NCBI RefSeq assembly: GCF_018130065.1
Contig: NZ_JAFCME010000034.1
Coordinates: 1-57,886, forward strand
From: Bradyrhizobium sp. AUGA SZCCT0158
GTDB lineage: Bacteria; Pseudomonadota; Alphaproteobacteria; Rhizobiales; Xanthobacteraceae
Direction of reading: 5' to 3'
Length of the DNA: 57,886 nt
The notes beneath the pieces are model-generated. The model saw only the letters and a program-made list of their open reading frames with translations, made no database searches and had not been told where the DNA came from. Position 1 is the first letter of the stretch. The number at the start of each line of letters is the position of its first letter. The position numbers and the translations under genes are program-made. This document shows positions 1 to 7,350 of this stretch, one piece after another.

Positions 1-300
1 TGCAGGTGTCAAGCTGTCGGGTAGGCGAGAGCCGAACGGCAGCGACGGAGTCAACCAAGAACTCGTCTCCGGGGAGATCACGGCATAAGCCGTAAAGCCA
101 TTGCGCAGGGAAGGCCGGGTATTCTCCGCTGCCCTGTATGCTCGTGTGCATTTTGTTTTGTGCTAACCGCACACGGGACCGCGGGTGCAGCGCGCACCCG
201 GTCTTCCCTGCGCCCTCATATTTCGAGGGCAAGGAATTTCTGGCAAAGCTCGGGCGCAATGCGTCGCGAGAACGCGAAGGTGTGTTCAGTACAGTGCAGC
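1..300. repeat. 3' part of a long dispersed intergenic repeat (from memory)
   Basis: There is no convincing coding sequence here; a short open frame starting at 138 has arginine- and proline-rich composition typical of a chance frame. The stretch contains a GC-rich inverted pair near 180-200 (ACCGCGGGTGC against GCGCACCCGGT) and resembles the end of a long structured repeat I remember as widespread in Bradyrhizobium genomes. The identification rests on memory and could not be checked. Confidence 0.4.
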
Positions 301-308
301 AACAAGCA

Positions 309-441
309 CGCTGTCGTCCCGGCCTTGAGCCGGGACCCATACGCCGCGGCCCATCGGTTAGAGCGCTGGCGTTAGAGACCTTCTGCAAACAAGAACTGCC
401 GCGGCGTATGGGTCCCGGCTCAAGGCCGGGACGACAGCAGA
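309..441. repeat. Intact REP-type palindromic repeat, family A
   Basis: Two 41-bp arms at about 310-350 and 401-441 are perfect reverse complements, separated by a loop of about 50 bp, so the whole unit can fold into a cruciform or long hairpin. The same arms and the same loop recur, split by an insertion sequence, at 32546-32575 and 33957-34072. A relative with a different loop lies at 27985-28126. The repeat sits downstream of the minus-strand gene ending at 454 and may act as a transcription end or processing signal. Confidence 0.85.
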
Positions 442-453
442 GAGAGTACCAAC

Positions 454-894
454 CTACTCCGCCGGGGCCTCGCCTCCGGCCTGGCTCTGGCCGCGGCTGG
501 CCAAAAATCCGAGCGCCAGGCCGCCGACCGCGAGAATCGGAATCAGTTTCTTGATGCCGATCGCGCGCACCAACTGGACGCCGGCCGCGACCAGCATCGG
601 ATCGGCCAGCATGGTTTGGGCGGCGGATTTTGTGGTCTCCTTGACGCGCGTCTCGATCTGTTTTTTGCGCACCATGTAGGAGATCGTCGCGATCATCGTC
701 ACCACGAAGAAGATGCCGGCGCCGGTCAGGCAAGCATAAACGGGGCCATACTTCTCCAGCACGAAGATGAAGGCGGCCGCGCACAGAAACGATGTGGTGA
801 CGAGCAAAGCAACGGCGGCTGCTGCCGCCAGCGAGGTCAGCCGGAGCGCAGTGCCGGTCGAATCCTTGAAGTCATCGATCAGTCGCTGAAACAT
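454..894 (-). CDS. YqjE-like phage-holin-superfamily membrane protein
   Basis: Small inner-membrane protein of 146 residues. The start at 894 (MFQRLIDDF) was preferred over an upstream in-frame Met because conserved sequence begins there. An amphipathic N-terminus is followed by two clear membrane segments (about residues 20-45 and 52-75), a charged stretch rich in K, R and T, and a third hydrophobic helix near residues 115-134. This matches the PF07332/YqjE group ('holin superfamily III'), which despite its name is usually a housekeeping or stress membrane protein. It lies just downstream of a YqjD-like gene on the same strand, reproducing the yqjD-yqjE pairing of enterobacteria, and probably shares that gene's EcfG-type promoter. 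No lysis genes are nearby, so a phage role is unlikely. Confidence 0.72.
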   Translation of the reverse strand: MFQRLIDDFKDSTGTALRLTSLAAAAAVALLVTTSFLCAAAFIFVLEKYGPVYACLTGAGIFFVVTMIATISYMVRKKQIETRVKETTKSAAQTMLADPMLVAAGVQLVRAIGIKKLIPILAVGGLALGFLASRGQSQAGGEAPAE

Positions 895-1009
895 GGGCCC
901 GCCTCGATCTGAAAAGAGCATCAACAAAAGAAACGACCTCGCGCCAGCGCCGCCATCGAGAGACGAAGGCTGGCTTTCCGGCGCGGGTCATCATTGCATC
1001 ATCGCCGGA

Positions 1010-1378
1010 TTACCGGCGCCACATCGCGCCGAGCAGGAAGCCCACGCCTAGTGCGAGGCCGACGGTTGCCAGCGGCCGCTGCGTGATGACGTCTTCCAGC
1101 GATTCCTCGATCGAGGAGGCCGCATCCTGAGCCGCGTCCATCATGGCGCTGCCGCGCTCGGACATGTCGTCCACCGCCTGCTCCGCATTGGCGCGCGCCT
1201 GCCTGTAGCCGCGGCGCGCCTGCTTGCCCGCGGTGCCGGCAAAACTGTTGAGCGCATCGGTGATCTGGTCGGTGAGGGCTGCGATATCGTTTTTCACGGC
1301 GGTTACATCCTTTTCCAGGCGTTCGTAGGTCGCTTTATCCGTCATGCTCTTTGCGGCTTCGCCATTCGTCATCGACAT
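1010..1378 (-). CDS. YqjD/ElaB-like (DUF883) membrane-anchored protein
   Basis: Protein of 122 residues: a long charged amphipathic helix rich in A, E, K and R, then a C-terminal hydrophobic anchor ending in a GxxxG-like segment (VGLALGVGFLLGAMWRR). This is the layout of ElaB/YqjD/DUF883 proteins, tail-anchored inner-membrane proteins that in E. coli bind ribosomes in stationary phase. A TTG at 1399 could extend it, but the promoter -10 ends at 1415, leaving no room for a leader. The ATG at 1378 has GGGAG six bases upstream and is preferred. The next gene downstream is the YqjE-like gene. A stress-response role is inferred from family and promoter. Confidence 0.75.
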   Translation of the reverse strand: MSMTNGEAAKSMTDKATYERLEKDVTAVKNDIAALTDQITDALNSFAGTAGKQARRGYRQARANAEQAVDDMSERGSAMMDAAQDAASSIEESLEDVITQRPLATVGLALGVGFLLGAMWRR

Positions 1379-1414
1379 CAAAAGCTCCCGGGCACTCAAT
1401 TTGCGTATCGAGGA

Positions 1415-1439
1415 AACGCCTGCCCAAAGCGGAAGTTCC
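1415..1439 (-). promoter_or_regulatory. EcfG-type general stress promoter for the yqjD/yqjE-like pair
   Basis: On the minus strand GGAAC (1435-1439) is followed after exactly 16 bases by CGTT (1415-1418). This is the full consensus of the alphaproteobacterial general-stress sigma factor EcfG. Transcription would start near 1408, about 30 bases before the chosen ATG at 1378. Confidence 0.75.
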
Positions 1440-1459
1440 TGCTGCGAAACCCTTTGAGT

Positions 1460-2719
1460 CTAGGGCAACTGCGGCGAATTGACCGGCATCAGATGCTCCT
1501 TGAGGATCAGCGCGACGATAAGGATCGGCGACGCCAGGAATGCGCCCATCGGTCCCCACAGCCAGGTCCAGAACGCCAGCGCGATGAACACCGCCAGCGC
1601 GTTGAGCTCGAGCCTGCGGCCGACGATCGTCGGCGTCAGGAAATGGCCCTCGAGGAAGGTCATCGCCGCAAACAGCAGCGGCGCGAGCAGCCCTGCGCTG
1701 ATCGTCGGGAAGGCGACAAGGCCGACCACCACCAGCACGACGAACATCGCGACCGGTCCGATGATCGGAATGTAGTTCAAGGTCGCGGCCAGCGCGCCGA
1801 GGGCTGCCGGATTGGGCATGCCCGTGACTGCGCAGATGATGCCGGTTGCGATGCCGACGCCGACATTGATCATCGTCACCATGATCAGATAGCTGCCCAG
1901 GTGCTCCTCGATCTCGTTGAGGATCCGCAGCGTTCGCAACCGTACCGGCCGGTCGCCGAAATTCATCACCATTGCCCGTCGCAGGTCCTTCCAGCTCGCG
2001 ATGAACAGGATCAGGGTGGCGACGAACAGCAGGAACTCGGCGAGGGTCGGCGACAGGAATTCAAGCGTCGGCTGCACCCATTCGATTTTCGGTATGTGGA
2101 ATGTCGCCAGCGTGTCGGAGCTGCCGAGCATGCCTTGCAGCTGCTGCCACAGTGCCAGCGGCCGGTCGAAGAGGCGCATTTTTTCCTTCAGCTCCGCCCC
2201 CAGTTCCGGAAGCCTGCCGCTCCATTCCATCACCGGCGACGCAATCAGGCCGATCATGAAGGCTGCGCCGGTGACGACGGCAGACACGATCAGGACGGCG
2301 CCCAGCGCCCGGGGAATCCGATAGCGCTCGAGGAAGTTCGCCGCCGGCGACAGCATCGTGCCGACGATGAACGCCATCGTGACTGGCAGGAAGAACGGTT
2401 TCGCGGCGTAGAGCACGGCGACGATGCAGATGATCAGCAACGATACCAGCGAGAAGGCGACGATTTCGGCGCGGCTGATCAGCGGAGGCAGTTCGACATG
2501 GCCGTCGGGCAGCGGTTTGCCTTCTGCCGCACTAGCTTTTTGACGGTCGCCCTGCGAAGCCTTGTGGTCAGAGGTCTTGTTGTCGGAGGCCTTGCCGTCG
2601 GATGGCTTTCGTTCAGTTGGCTTGTGCTCGCCTTGCGCCGGCTTGCGTTCCGTCGGGCTGCTTTCATCGGACGGCGCCCTGCGTTCTTCTGGCAAAGGTT
2701 TGGGCGGCGAGACACGCAC
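1460..2719 (-). CDS. AI-2E family transporter (PerM-like permease)
   Basis: Membrane protein of 419 residues. The N-terminal 75 residues are hydrophilic and low in complexity (P, S, E, K, T), followed by the eight-helix permease core of the AI-2E/PerM family (PF01594): helix pairs near residues 85-130 and 140-175, a soluble middle region to about 235, then closely packed helices from 240 to 405. The family was named for autoinducer-2 export in E. coli, but many members act as ion or solute permeases, so the substrate is open. The start is a GTG at 2719 with GGGGGAG upstream. The N-terminal tail is longer than usual. The YqjD/YqjE-like genes follow on the same strand. Confidence 0.85.
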   Translation of the reverse strand: MRVSPPKPLPEERRAPSDESSPTERKPAQGEHKPTERKPSDGKASDNKTSDHKASQGDRQKASAAEGKPLPDGHVELPPLISRAEIVAFSLVSLLIICIVAVLYAAKPFFLPVTMAFIVGTMLSPAANFLERYRIPRALGAVLIVSAVVTGAAFMIGLIASPVMEWSGRLPELGAELKEKMRLFDRPLALWQQLQGMLGSSDTLATFHIPKIEWVQPTLEFLSPTLAEFLLFVATLILFIASWKDLRRAMVMNFGDRPVRLRTLRILNEIEEHLGSYLIMVTMINVGVGIATGIICAVTGMPNPAALGALAATLNYIPIIGPVAMFVVLVVVGLVAFPTISAGLLAPLLFAAMTFLEGHFLTPTIVGRRLELNALAVFIALAFWTWLWGPMGAFLASPILIVALILKEHLMPVNSPQLP

Positions 2720-2879
2720 AACGGTTCTCCCCCGCGCGAGGCGGTGATGACATGGCAGCCGCGACGTTGCCCCGCGAACCGAATTCTCAGGTCACACAAC
2801 AGAAGGTCGAGGCAAAAGTTCCATCGCGGAAGCGTGAGTGCCGGTGGCTTGACAGCAAGCCTGCCAGCTCGAGTCGCAG

Positions 2880-2904
2880 GGAACTGCGCAGCCCCGGTCG
2901 CGTT
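2880..2904 (+). promoter_or_regulatory. EcfG-type general stress promoter for the L,D-transpeptidase gene
   Basis: GGAAC (2880-2884), 16-base spacer, CGTT (2901-2904), about 47 bp before the start codon at 2951. It is a perfect match to the EcfG consensus on the strand of the downstream gene. Confidence 0.75.
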
Positions 2905-2950
2905 GCCCATCCAGAGCATCACACGATGCGTATCCAACCGGGGCAGTCCC

Positions 2951-3712
2951 ATGACGAAGTCCTCTCATCGCCGGCATCCGTCGCGCGTAACCCACGCGCT
3001 CGTCTTCATCAGCACCATGCTGCTGGCCCCCTCGGTATTCTCCAGCGCGGCGAGCGCGCAGCTGCTGGGTTATGCCTCCACCCAGCCAAACGCGTTTCCC
3101 GCCGATGAGGTGATGGTTGAGCCGGCAACGCCCGACGCGGGCGTCGTGCCGGAGCGGCTACGCCGTGCCGTGGTCGCTTTCAACACGTCGGAGGCGCCTG
3201 GTACCATCGTGATCGATACCGGCAACACCGCGCTGTATTACGTGCTTGGGCAGGGCCGCGCCGTTCGCTATGGCGTTGGCGTCGGCCGCGAAGGCTTTAC
3301 CTGGTCCGGCGTACAGACCATCAGCCGCAAGGCGGAGTGGCCGGATTGGCATCCGCCGGCCGAGATGATCGCGCGCCAGCCCTATCTGCCGCGCTTCATG
3401 GCCGGAGGCCCCGGCAATCCGCTCGGCGCCCGGGCGATGTATCTCGGGTCCAGCCAGTACCGCATCCACGGCACCAATGATCCCTCGACGATCGGCAAGT
3501 TCGTTTCCTCAGGCTGCATTCGCCTGACGAATGAGGACGTCAGTGATCTCTTCAGCCGGGTCGATGTCGGCACCAAGGTCGTGGTGTTGCCGAAGAACGC
3601 GCCGCGCATGGAGACGCGCACCACCATCAGCGTGCGGCCGGCACGTCCGGCGCTGACGCCGCCGCCCTCGGGACGGCAGGCAATGAATTTGACGGCGTCG
3701 CAGCTCAACTGA
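2951..3712 (+). CDS. L,D-transpeptidase (YkuD domain), periplasmic
   Basis: Secreted enzyme of 253 residues that would make 3-3 or lipoprotein cross-links in peptidoglycan. A basic N-terminus and a hydrophobic core ending in ASA-Q (about residue 35) form a signal peptide. The YkuD catalytic domain spans about residues 75-215 with the diagnostic IHGTN (His173) and SSGCIRL (catalytic Cys189). The C-terminal tail is proline-rich. It begins at the first ATG after a perfect EcfG-type promoter; the open frame extends much further upstream, but that part is antisense to the AI-2E transporter. The DUF2865 gene follows after 25 bases. A close relative lies at 50106-50762. Confidence 0.9.
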   Translation: MTKSSHRRHPSRVTHALVFISTMLLAPSVFSSAASAQLLGYASTQPNAFPADEVMVEPATPDAGVVPERLRRAVVAFNTSEAPGTIVIDTGNTALYYVLGQGRAVRYGVGVGREGFTWSGVQTISRKAEWPDWHPPAEMIARQPYLPRFMAGGPGNPLGARAMYLGSSQYRIHGTNDPSTIGKFVSSGCIRLTNEDVSDLFSRVDVGTKVVVLPKNAPRMETRTTISVRPARPALTPPPSGRQAMNLTASQLN

Positions 3713-3737
3713 GCCGACGACCTAGCAGGAGATGCGA

Positions 3738-4370
3738 ATGCACGTGAGTAGAATGGCAATCCTGGGCGCGGCAGCTTTGGCAGGCGCTTCTGCGCTGGCG
3801 CCTGCGGCGCAGGCCCAGGACTTCTTCTCGGCCCTGTTCGGCGGCATGGGCCGGGCGAGGGGCCCTTATATTTCCTTGCCGTTTGCGAACGACGGCGGAC
3901 CGATGCCGGTTCAGCGCAGCGAGACGCGGCGTTATGGCGGCGGCGGTCAGGCGTTTTGCGTGCGTACCTGCGACGGACGCTATTTCCCGGTGACTGGCTC
4001 CGACAATGCCAGCCGTGCGGCGTCCTGCGACAGCTTCTGCCCGGCCAGCGAGACCAAGGTGTTCTACGGCAGCAACATCGACAACGCCGCCGAGAACGGA
4101 AAGCCCTATTCGGAACTGCCGAACGCGTTCCGCTATCGCAACGAACTCGTGGCCGGGTGCACCTGCAACGGCAAGGATCAGATCGGGCTCGCGCCGGTCA
4201 AGATCGAGGCCGATCCGACCTTGCGCAAGGGCGACATCGTCGCCGGAGAAAACGGTTTGCTGGTGGCCGGCCGCAGCGCCGACAAGCGCGGCGCCGAGCT
4301 GAACTTCTCACCCGCCTCGGACAAGCTGCGCGCGAAATATGAACGCGTGCCGGTGGTGGCGCGGGAGTGA
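3738..4370 (+). CDS. DUF2865 secreted protein
   Basis: About 210 residues with a clear signal peptide ending AAQAQ. The mature protein contains the DUF2865 region with a conserved cysteine pattern (FCVRTCDGRYFP, SCDSFCP, GCTCNG; about residues 72-140), probably forming disulfides in the periplasm. The family has no assigned function and is widespread in Rhizobiales. Two ATGs are possible: the one at 3732 abuts the AGGAG at 3727-3731, so the ATG at 3738 with better spacing is preferred. The short gap suggests co-transcription with the preceding L,D-transpeptidase and hence stress control; a cell-wall role is only inferred. Confidence 0.8.
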   Translation: MHVSRMAILGAAALAGASALAPAAQAQDFFSALFGGMGRARGPYISLPFANDGGPMPVQRSETRRYGGGGQAFCVRTCDGRYFPVTGSDNASRAASCDSFCPASETKVFYGSNIDNAAENGKPYSELPNAFRYRNELVAGCTCNGKDQIGLAPVKIEADPTLRKGDIVAGENGLLVAGRSADKRGAELNFSPASDKLRAKYERVPVVARE

Positions 4371-4407
4371 ATGAGATTGGTTAGGGACGCGACATGGGTC
4401 CGCGCAA

Positions 4408-6492
4408 CTACGCCGCGCGGATCTTGCCGAGGAACTGAGTGACCTGAGTACCCAACTGCTTGCTCTGCGTTTCCAGCGTCTCGGAGGCGTGCTTGACGTC
4501 GTCGGCAGCGGCGGCTGCCGCATCGGCGTCGGTTTTCACGCCCGAGATGTTGTCGGAGACGTTCTTGGTGCCCTGCGCGGCGAATTGCGTGCTGCGCGTA
4601 ATCTCCTGCGTCGCGGCGCCCTGTTCCTGCACGGCGGCCGCAATCGCGGTCGCGACCTCGTTGACCTCGCCGATGATGCCGCCGATGCCCTTGATGGCTT
4701 CGATCGCCTCGTTCGCGACCTTCTGAATGTCGGAGATCTGCTCGGAGATTTCCTCGGTCGCCTTCGCGGTCTGGCTTGCCAGCGATTTGACTTCGGAAGC
4801 CACCACCGCAAAGCCGCGGCCGGCTTCACCGGCGCGGGCAGCCTCGATGGTCGCATTCAGCGCCAACAGGTTGGTCTGGGCGGCGATCGAGTTGATCAGC
4901 CCGACGACTTCGCCGATCCGGCCGGCAGAAGCGGCAAGGCCCTGCACGGTGCCGTCGGTCTCACGCGCCTGGCTCACCGCGCGGCTGGCAATGCCGGCGG
5001 CGTGCGCGGCCTGCTGGCTGATGTCGTTGATCGAGGCGCTCAGTTCTTCCGACGCGGCCGCGACGGTCTCGACGCTCATCGAGGCTTCGCTGGAGGCCTT
5101 TTCGGCCACCTCAACCCGCGCGTTGGTCTGGCGGGAAACCGCTGATAGCCCGTCCGAGGTGGTCCGCATCTGGCCGGACGCGTCGCCCAGCTGGTCGAGC
5201 GATTGGCGCACCAGGCTCTCGAATTCGCCGACATAGCTTTCGATCGTCTGCTGCCGCGCCGTGGCGCCGGCATTGCGTGCGCGCTCCTGCGCCTCGATCC
5301 GGACCTTGTCTTCGGCCTGCTGCTTGAACGTCTCCAGCGCGCCGATTTCATCCTTGCGCACCGCATAGCCGGTGTCGACGGTCAGGTCGCCGGCGGCGAC
5401 CTTCAGCATGGCGTCGCGCATATTGTGCAGCGGCTTGATGACGCGGCGGGTGACGAGAATCAGCGCGCCGAACGTCAACGCCAGCGCGCCGACCAGCAGC
5501 ACCAGTTGCACCACCAGCGCACGCCGCGCCGAGGAATACTGCATCACGGTATGGTCCCGGGCAGCGTCGAGCGCCGCTTCGGCGACGTTGACGGCGGCCG
5601 AGAGTCGTCCCACCGTGATCGGGCTCCACTGGTTCGCCGTCAGTTCAGGCTTCTCGCCGGCGATCAGCGCCGTCAGCAGGCGTTCGCGCAAGGCGAGATA
5701 ATCCGGTTCGAAATAGGCTTTCTTGGTCGCAGCCATCGCGCTCGAAAGCGCCGGCGGCAGTTGCATGCCAGTGGCGGTCAGTTCCAGCGCATTCCAGGCG
5801 GCCTCGGCGCCACCGCTGAACTTGGTGTGGGCCATGCGGGTCTCCGCCGTCGCCTTTCCGGTGCCCAGTCCATTGGAAATCAACAGCGAAGCTTCGCCCG
5901 CGGTGTTACGCAGCAACCAGGCGATCTGCTTGATCGCGAGCAACTGGTCGATCACCGGATCCTGATGGTTGACATTGGCGGCAAGCGTCCCCGAGAGCTT
6001 GTCGAGGGTGGTGAGCAGCGCGCCCGTCGTGTCCATGTACTCCTTGGCGAGCGCCGGACGGCGGGGGGATTCCTTGGGCTGAGCCATGGCTTCCCAGAAT
6101 TCCTTCTGCTGCGCCTGCAGTTGCTTGAACAGGCGGTCGATTTCGGGGACCAGCGTCGCTTGCTGCGCGAATTCGATCTTGCCGAGCTGACCAAGTGCGC
6201 TGTTCATCGCCGGCATTTCCGTGTCACGAAGGCCGCGCAGATACTTTTCGATGTCGCTGTCCATCGGCGCGTTGCCATTCAACAACCGGTTGGTCGTGGA
6301 GCGGTCGGTACGCAGATTATGCATCGCCTTGAACATATTGGCGGATGCGTCGGTGACCACCGAGATGCGGTTTGCCACCTGCAGGCGGCCCCAGGCATCC
6401 CAGGCGTTGAGCGAGAAGCCCACCACGATGCAGAAGGCGGTGGCCAGGATGACGGTCTTCAGCAGCGCGGATACGGTCAGACGGTTCAACAT
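4408..6492 (-). CDS. Methyl-accepting chemotaxis protein
   Basis: Transmembrane chemoreceptor of 694 residues. Membrane segment 1 is at about residues 10-32; a helical periplasmic sensor (residues 33-320) follows; membrane segment 2 is at about 322-345, then a HAMP domain (348-400) and a long cytoplasmic signalling domain whose hairpin tip carries the invariant AAQTNLLALNATIEAARAGE motif. It would relay ligand binding to CheA/CheW. No C-terminal CheR-docking pentapeptide is present; the protein ends FLGKIRAA like the second receptor at 7351. The sensor resembles helical-bundle types but I cannot name a ligand. No che genes are nearby, so it is an orphan receptor. Confidence 0.93.
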   Translation of the reverse strand: MLNRLTVSALLKTVILATAFCIVVGFSLNAWDAWGRLQVANRISVVTDASANMFKAMHNLRTDRSTTNRLLNGNAPMDSDIEKYLRGLRDTEMPAMNSALGQLGKIEFAQQATLVPEIDRLFKQLQAQQKEFWEAMAQPKESPRRPALAKEYMDTTGALLTTLDKLSGTLAANVNHQDPVIDQLLAIKQIAWLLRNTAGEASLLISNGLGTGKATAETRMAHTKFSGGAEAAWNALELTATGMQLPPALSSAMAATKKAYFEPDYLALRERLLTALIAGEKPELTANQWSPITVGRLSAAVNVAEAALDAARDHTVMQYSSARRALVVQLVLLVGALALTFGALILVTRRVIKPLHNMRDAMLKVAAGDLTVDTGYAVRKDEIGALETFKQQAEDKVRIEAQERARNAGATARQQTIESYVGEFESLVRQSLDQLGDASGQMRTTSDGLSAVSRQTNARVEVAEKASSEASMSVETVAAASEELSASINDISQQAAHAAGIASRAVSQARETDGTVQGLAASAGRIGEVVGLINSIAAQTNLLALNATIEAARAGEAGRGFAVVASEVKSLASQTAKATEEISEQISDIQKVANEAIEAIKGIGGIIGEVNEVATAIAAAVQEQGAATQEITRSTQFAAQGTKNVSDNISGVKTDADAAAAAADDVKHASETLETQSKQLGTQVTQFLGKIRAA

Positions 6493-6619
6493 GATGCTCC
6501 CCCAAAGCCGCGGTCATTTGGGGCGAAAAGGGTAAATACTTAGACAGCGCCTGCGTAGTAGAACTACGGAGCCATTGAAATGGTTGAAGTTTTCATTTTT
6601 ACACGCAGGTTCCCCGCCC

Positions 6620-6644
6620 GGAACCCAATGTGAGGTGACACGTT
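6620..6644 (+). promoter_or_regulatory. EcfG-type general stress promoter for the 51-residue membrane protein
   Basis: GGAAC (6620-6624), 16-base spacer, CGTT (6641-6644). It is a perfect consensus 41 bp before the start codon at 6686. Confidence 0.75.
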
Positions 6645-6685
6645 AACAAAATACCAACAGCGCTATTCCAGCCGAGGGGGCCCGC

Positions 6686-6841
6686 ATGCTTGTCAGCGTA
6701 CTCGTCACGTTTCTCGTCGTTATTCTCGTTCTCTATCTCATCAACCTGCTGCCGCTTGATGGCCGCGCCAAACAGATCGCGCGAGTCGTGGTGATCATCC
6801 TCGGCGTGATCTCGCTGTTGAAATACATCGCCGTGATCTAG
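6686..6841 (+). CDS. Small membrane protein, Thivi_2564-like
   Basis: 51 residues starting MLVSVLVTFLVVILVLYLIN, with a central short loop (LLPLDGRAKQIAR) and a second hydrophobic helix (VVVIILGVISLLKYIAVI), so it is a two-helix hairpin in the inner membrane. It resembles the tiny Thivi_2564 family that I recall from proteobacterial annotation; function unknown. AGGGGG sits 8-13 bases before the ATG, a perfect EcfG-type promoter lies just upstream, and a strong terminator follows the stop codon. These three signals together make it a convincing gene despite its size. Confidence 0.75.
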   Translation: MLVSVLVTFLVVILVLYLINLLPLDGRAKQIARVVVIILGVISLLKYIAVI

Positions 6842-6846
6842 CGACA

Positions 6847-6873
6847 AAAAGCCCCGGCGATGCCGGGGCTTTT
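6847..6873. terminator. Bidirectional Rho-independent terminator
   Basis: The 12-bp stem AAAAGCCCCGGC / GCCGGGGCTTTT with a 3-base loop has T-runs on both strands. It lies between the convergent 51-residue gene (ends 6841) and CsbD (ends 6887) and can stop both. Confidence 0.9.
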
Positions 6874-6886
6874 CATCTTGCAGTGA

Positions 6887-7093
6887 TTATCTGAGGGTCT
6901 TGAACCAATCGTCCACGTCCTTGTGGATCTGGTCCTTGGCGAAGCCATAGCGTTGCTGCAGCTTGCCTTCGAGTTGCTCACGACGGCCTTCGATCACATC
7001 GAGATCGTCGTCGGTGAGCTTGCCCCATTTCTCCTTGGCGGCGCCCTTGAACTGTTTCCAGTTTCCTTCAATCCGGTTCCAATCCATCGTCAT
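6887..7093 (-). CDS. CsbD family stress protein
   Basis: 68-residue hydrophilic protein with the CsbD signature: MDWNRIEGNWKQFKG at the start, then GKLTDDDLDVIEGRREQLEGKLQ, a helical repeat rich in charged residues. CsbD proteins are among the most strongly induced general-stress proteins in many bacteria; their biochemical role is unknown. The start is the ATG at 7093 (another ATG is two codons further in). A perfect EcfG-type promoter is immediately upstream and the bidirectional terminator immediately downstream, so it is a monocistronic stress gene. Confidence 0.92.
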   Translation of the reverse strand: MTMDWNRIEGNWKQFKGAAKEKWGKLTDDDLDVIEGRREQLEGKLQQRYGFAKDQIHKDVDDWFKTLR

Positions 7094-7121
7094 CTCTCCA
7101 TGTGAGTTGGGATGAATTCTC

Positions 7122-7146
7122 AACGGGCGCACGATCCAAACGTTCC
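7122..7146 (-). promoter_or_regulatory. EcfG-type general stress promoter for csbD
   Basis: On the minus strand GGAAC (7142-7146), 16 bases, CGTT (7122-7125). The -10 ends 28 bp before the ATG at 7093. Confidence 0.8.
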
Positions 7147-7350
7147 TGCGGTGCGGCAAAGCGGTACCAGCCCTGCGACAGATCGCGCGCCACCTCCCGT
7201 ATTTGAACGGGGCCCGGCTGCAGAAACTGCGGTTGTATGCGACGGCAAACTGAACGTTAACGCGAGTAGGCAATAATCTTCGCGTTTCAAGCGAATTTAA
7301 GTTCGGCTCACCAAGAGCGGAACCGGATCGATATTGAGGAAACGTTGGCA

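Noticed and set aside
454..894. Prophage holin
   Set aside because: The 'holin superfamily' label covers YqjE-like housekeeping proteins. It pairs with a YqjD-like gene and no phage genes are near.
1454..2950. Long plus-strand open frame joined to the L,D-transpeptidase
   Set aside because: It is antisense to the AI-2E transporter, has biased charged composition, and the real enzyme begins with a signal peptide at 2951 behind its own promoter.
5203..6543. Long plus-strand frame opposite the first chemoreceptor
   Set aside because: Composition (His, Arg, Gln, Asp-rich) and complete overlap with an unmistakable receptor mark it as a chance frame of GC-rich DNA.
7322..7348. EcfG promoter before the second chemoreceptor (GGAAC ... 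CGTT)
   Set aside because: The spacer is 19 bases, not 16, and the -10 would sit directly on the start codon.
7345..7350. TTG start two codons upstream for the second chemoreceptor
   Set aside because: Spacing to GAGGA slightly favours it, but the ATG at 7351 is the more usual start. The difference is two residues.
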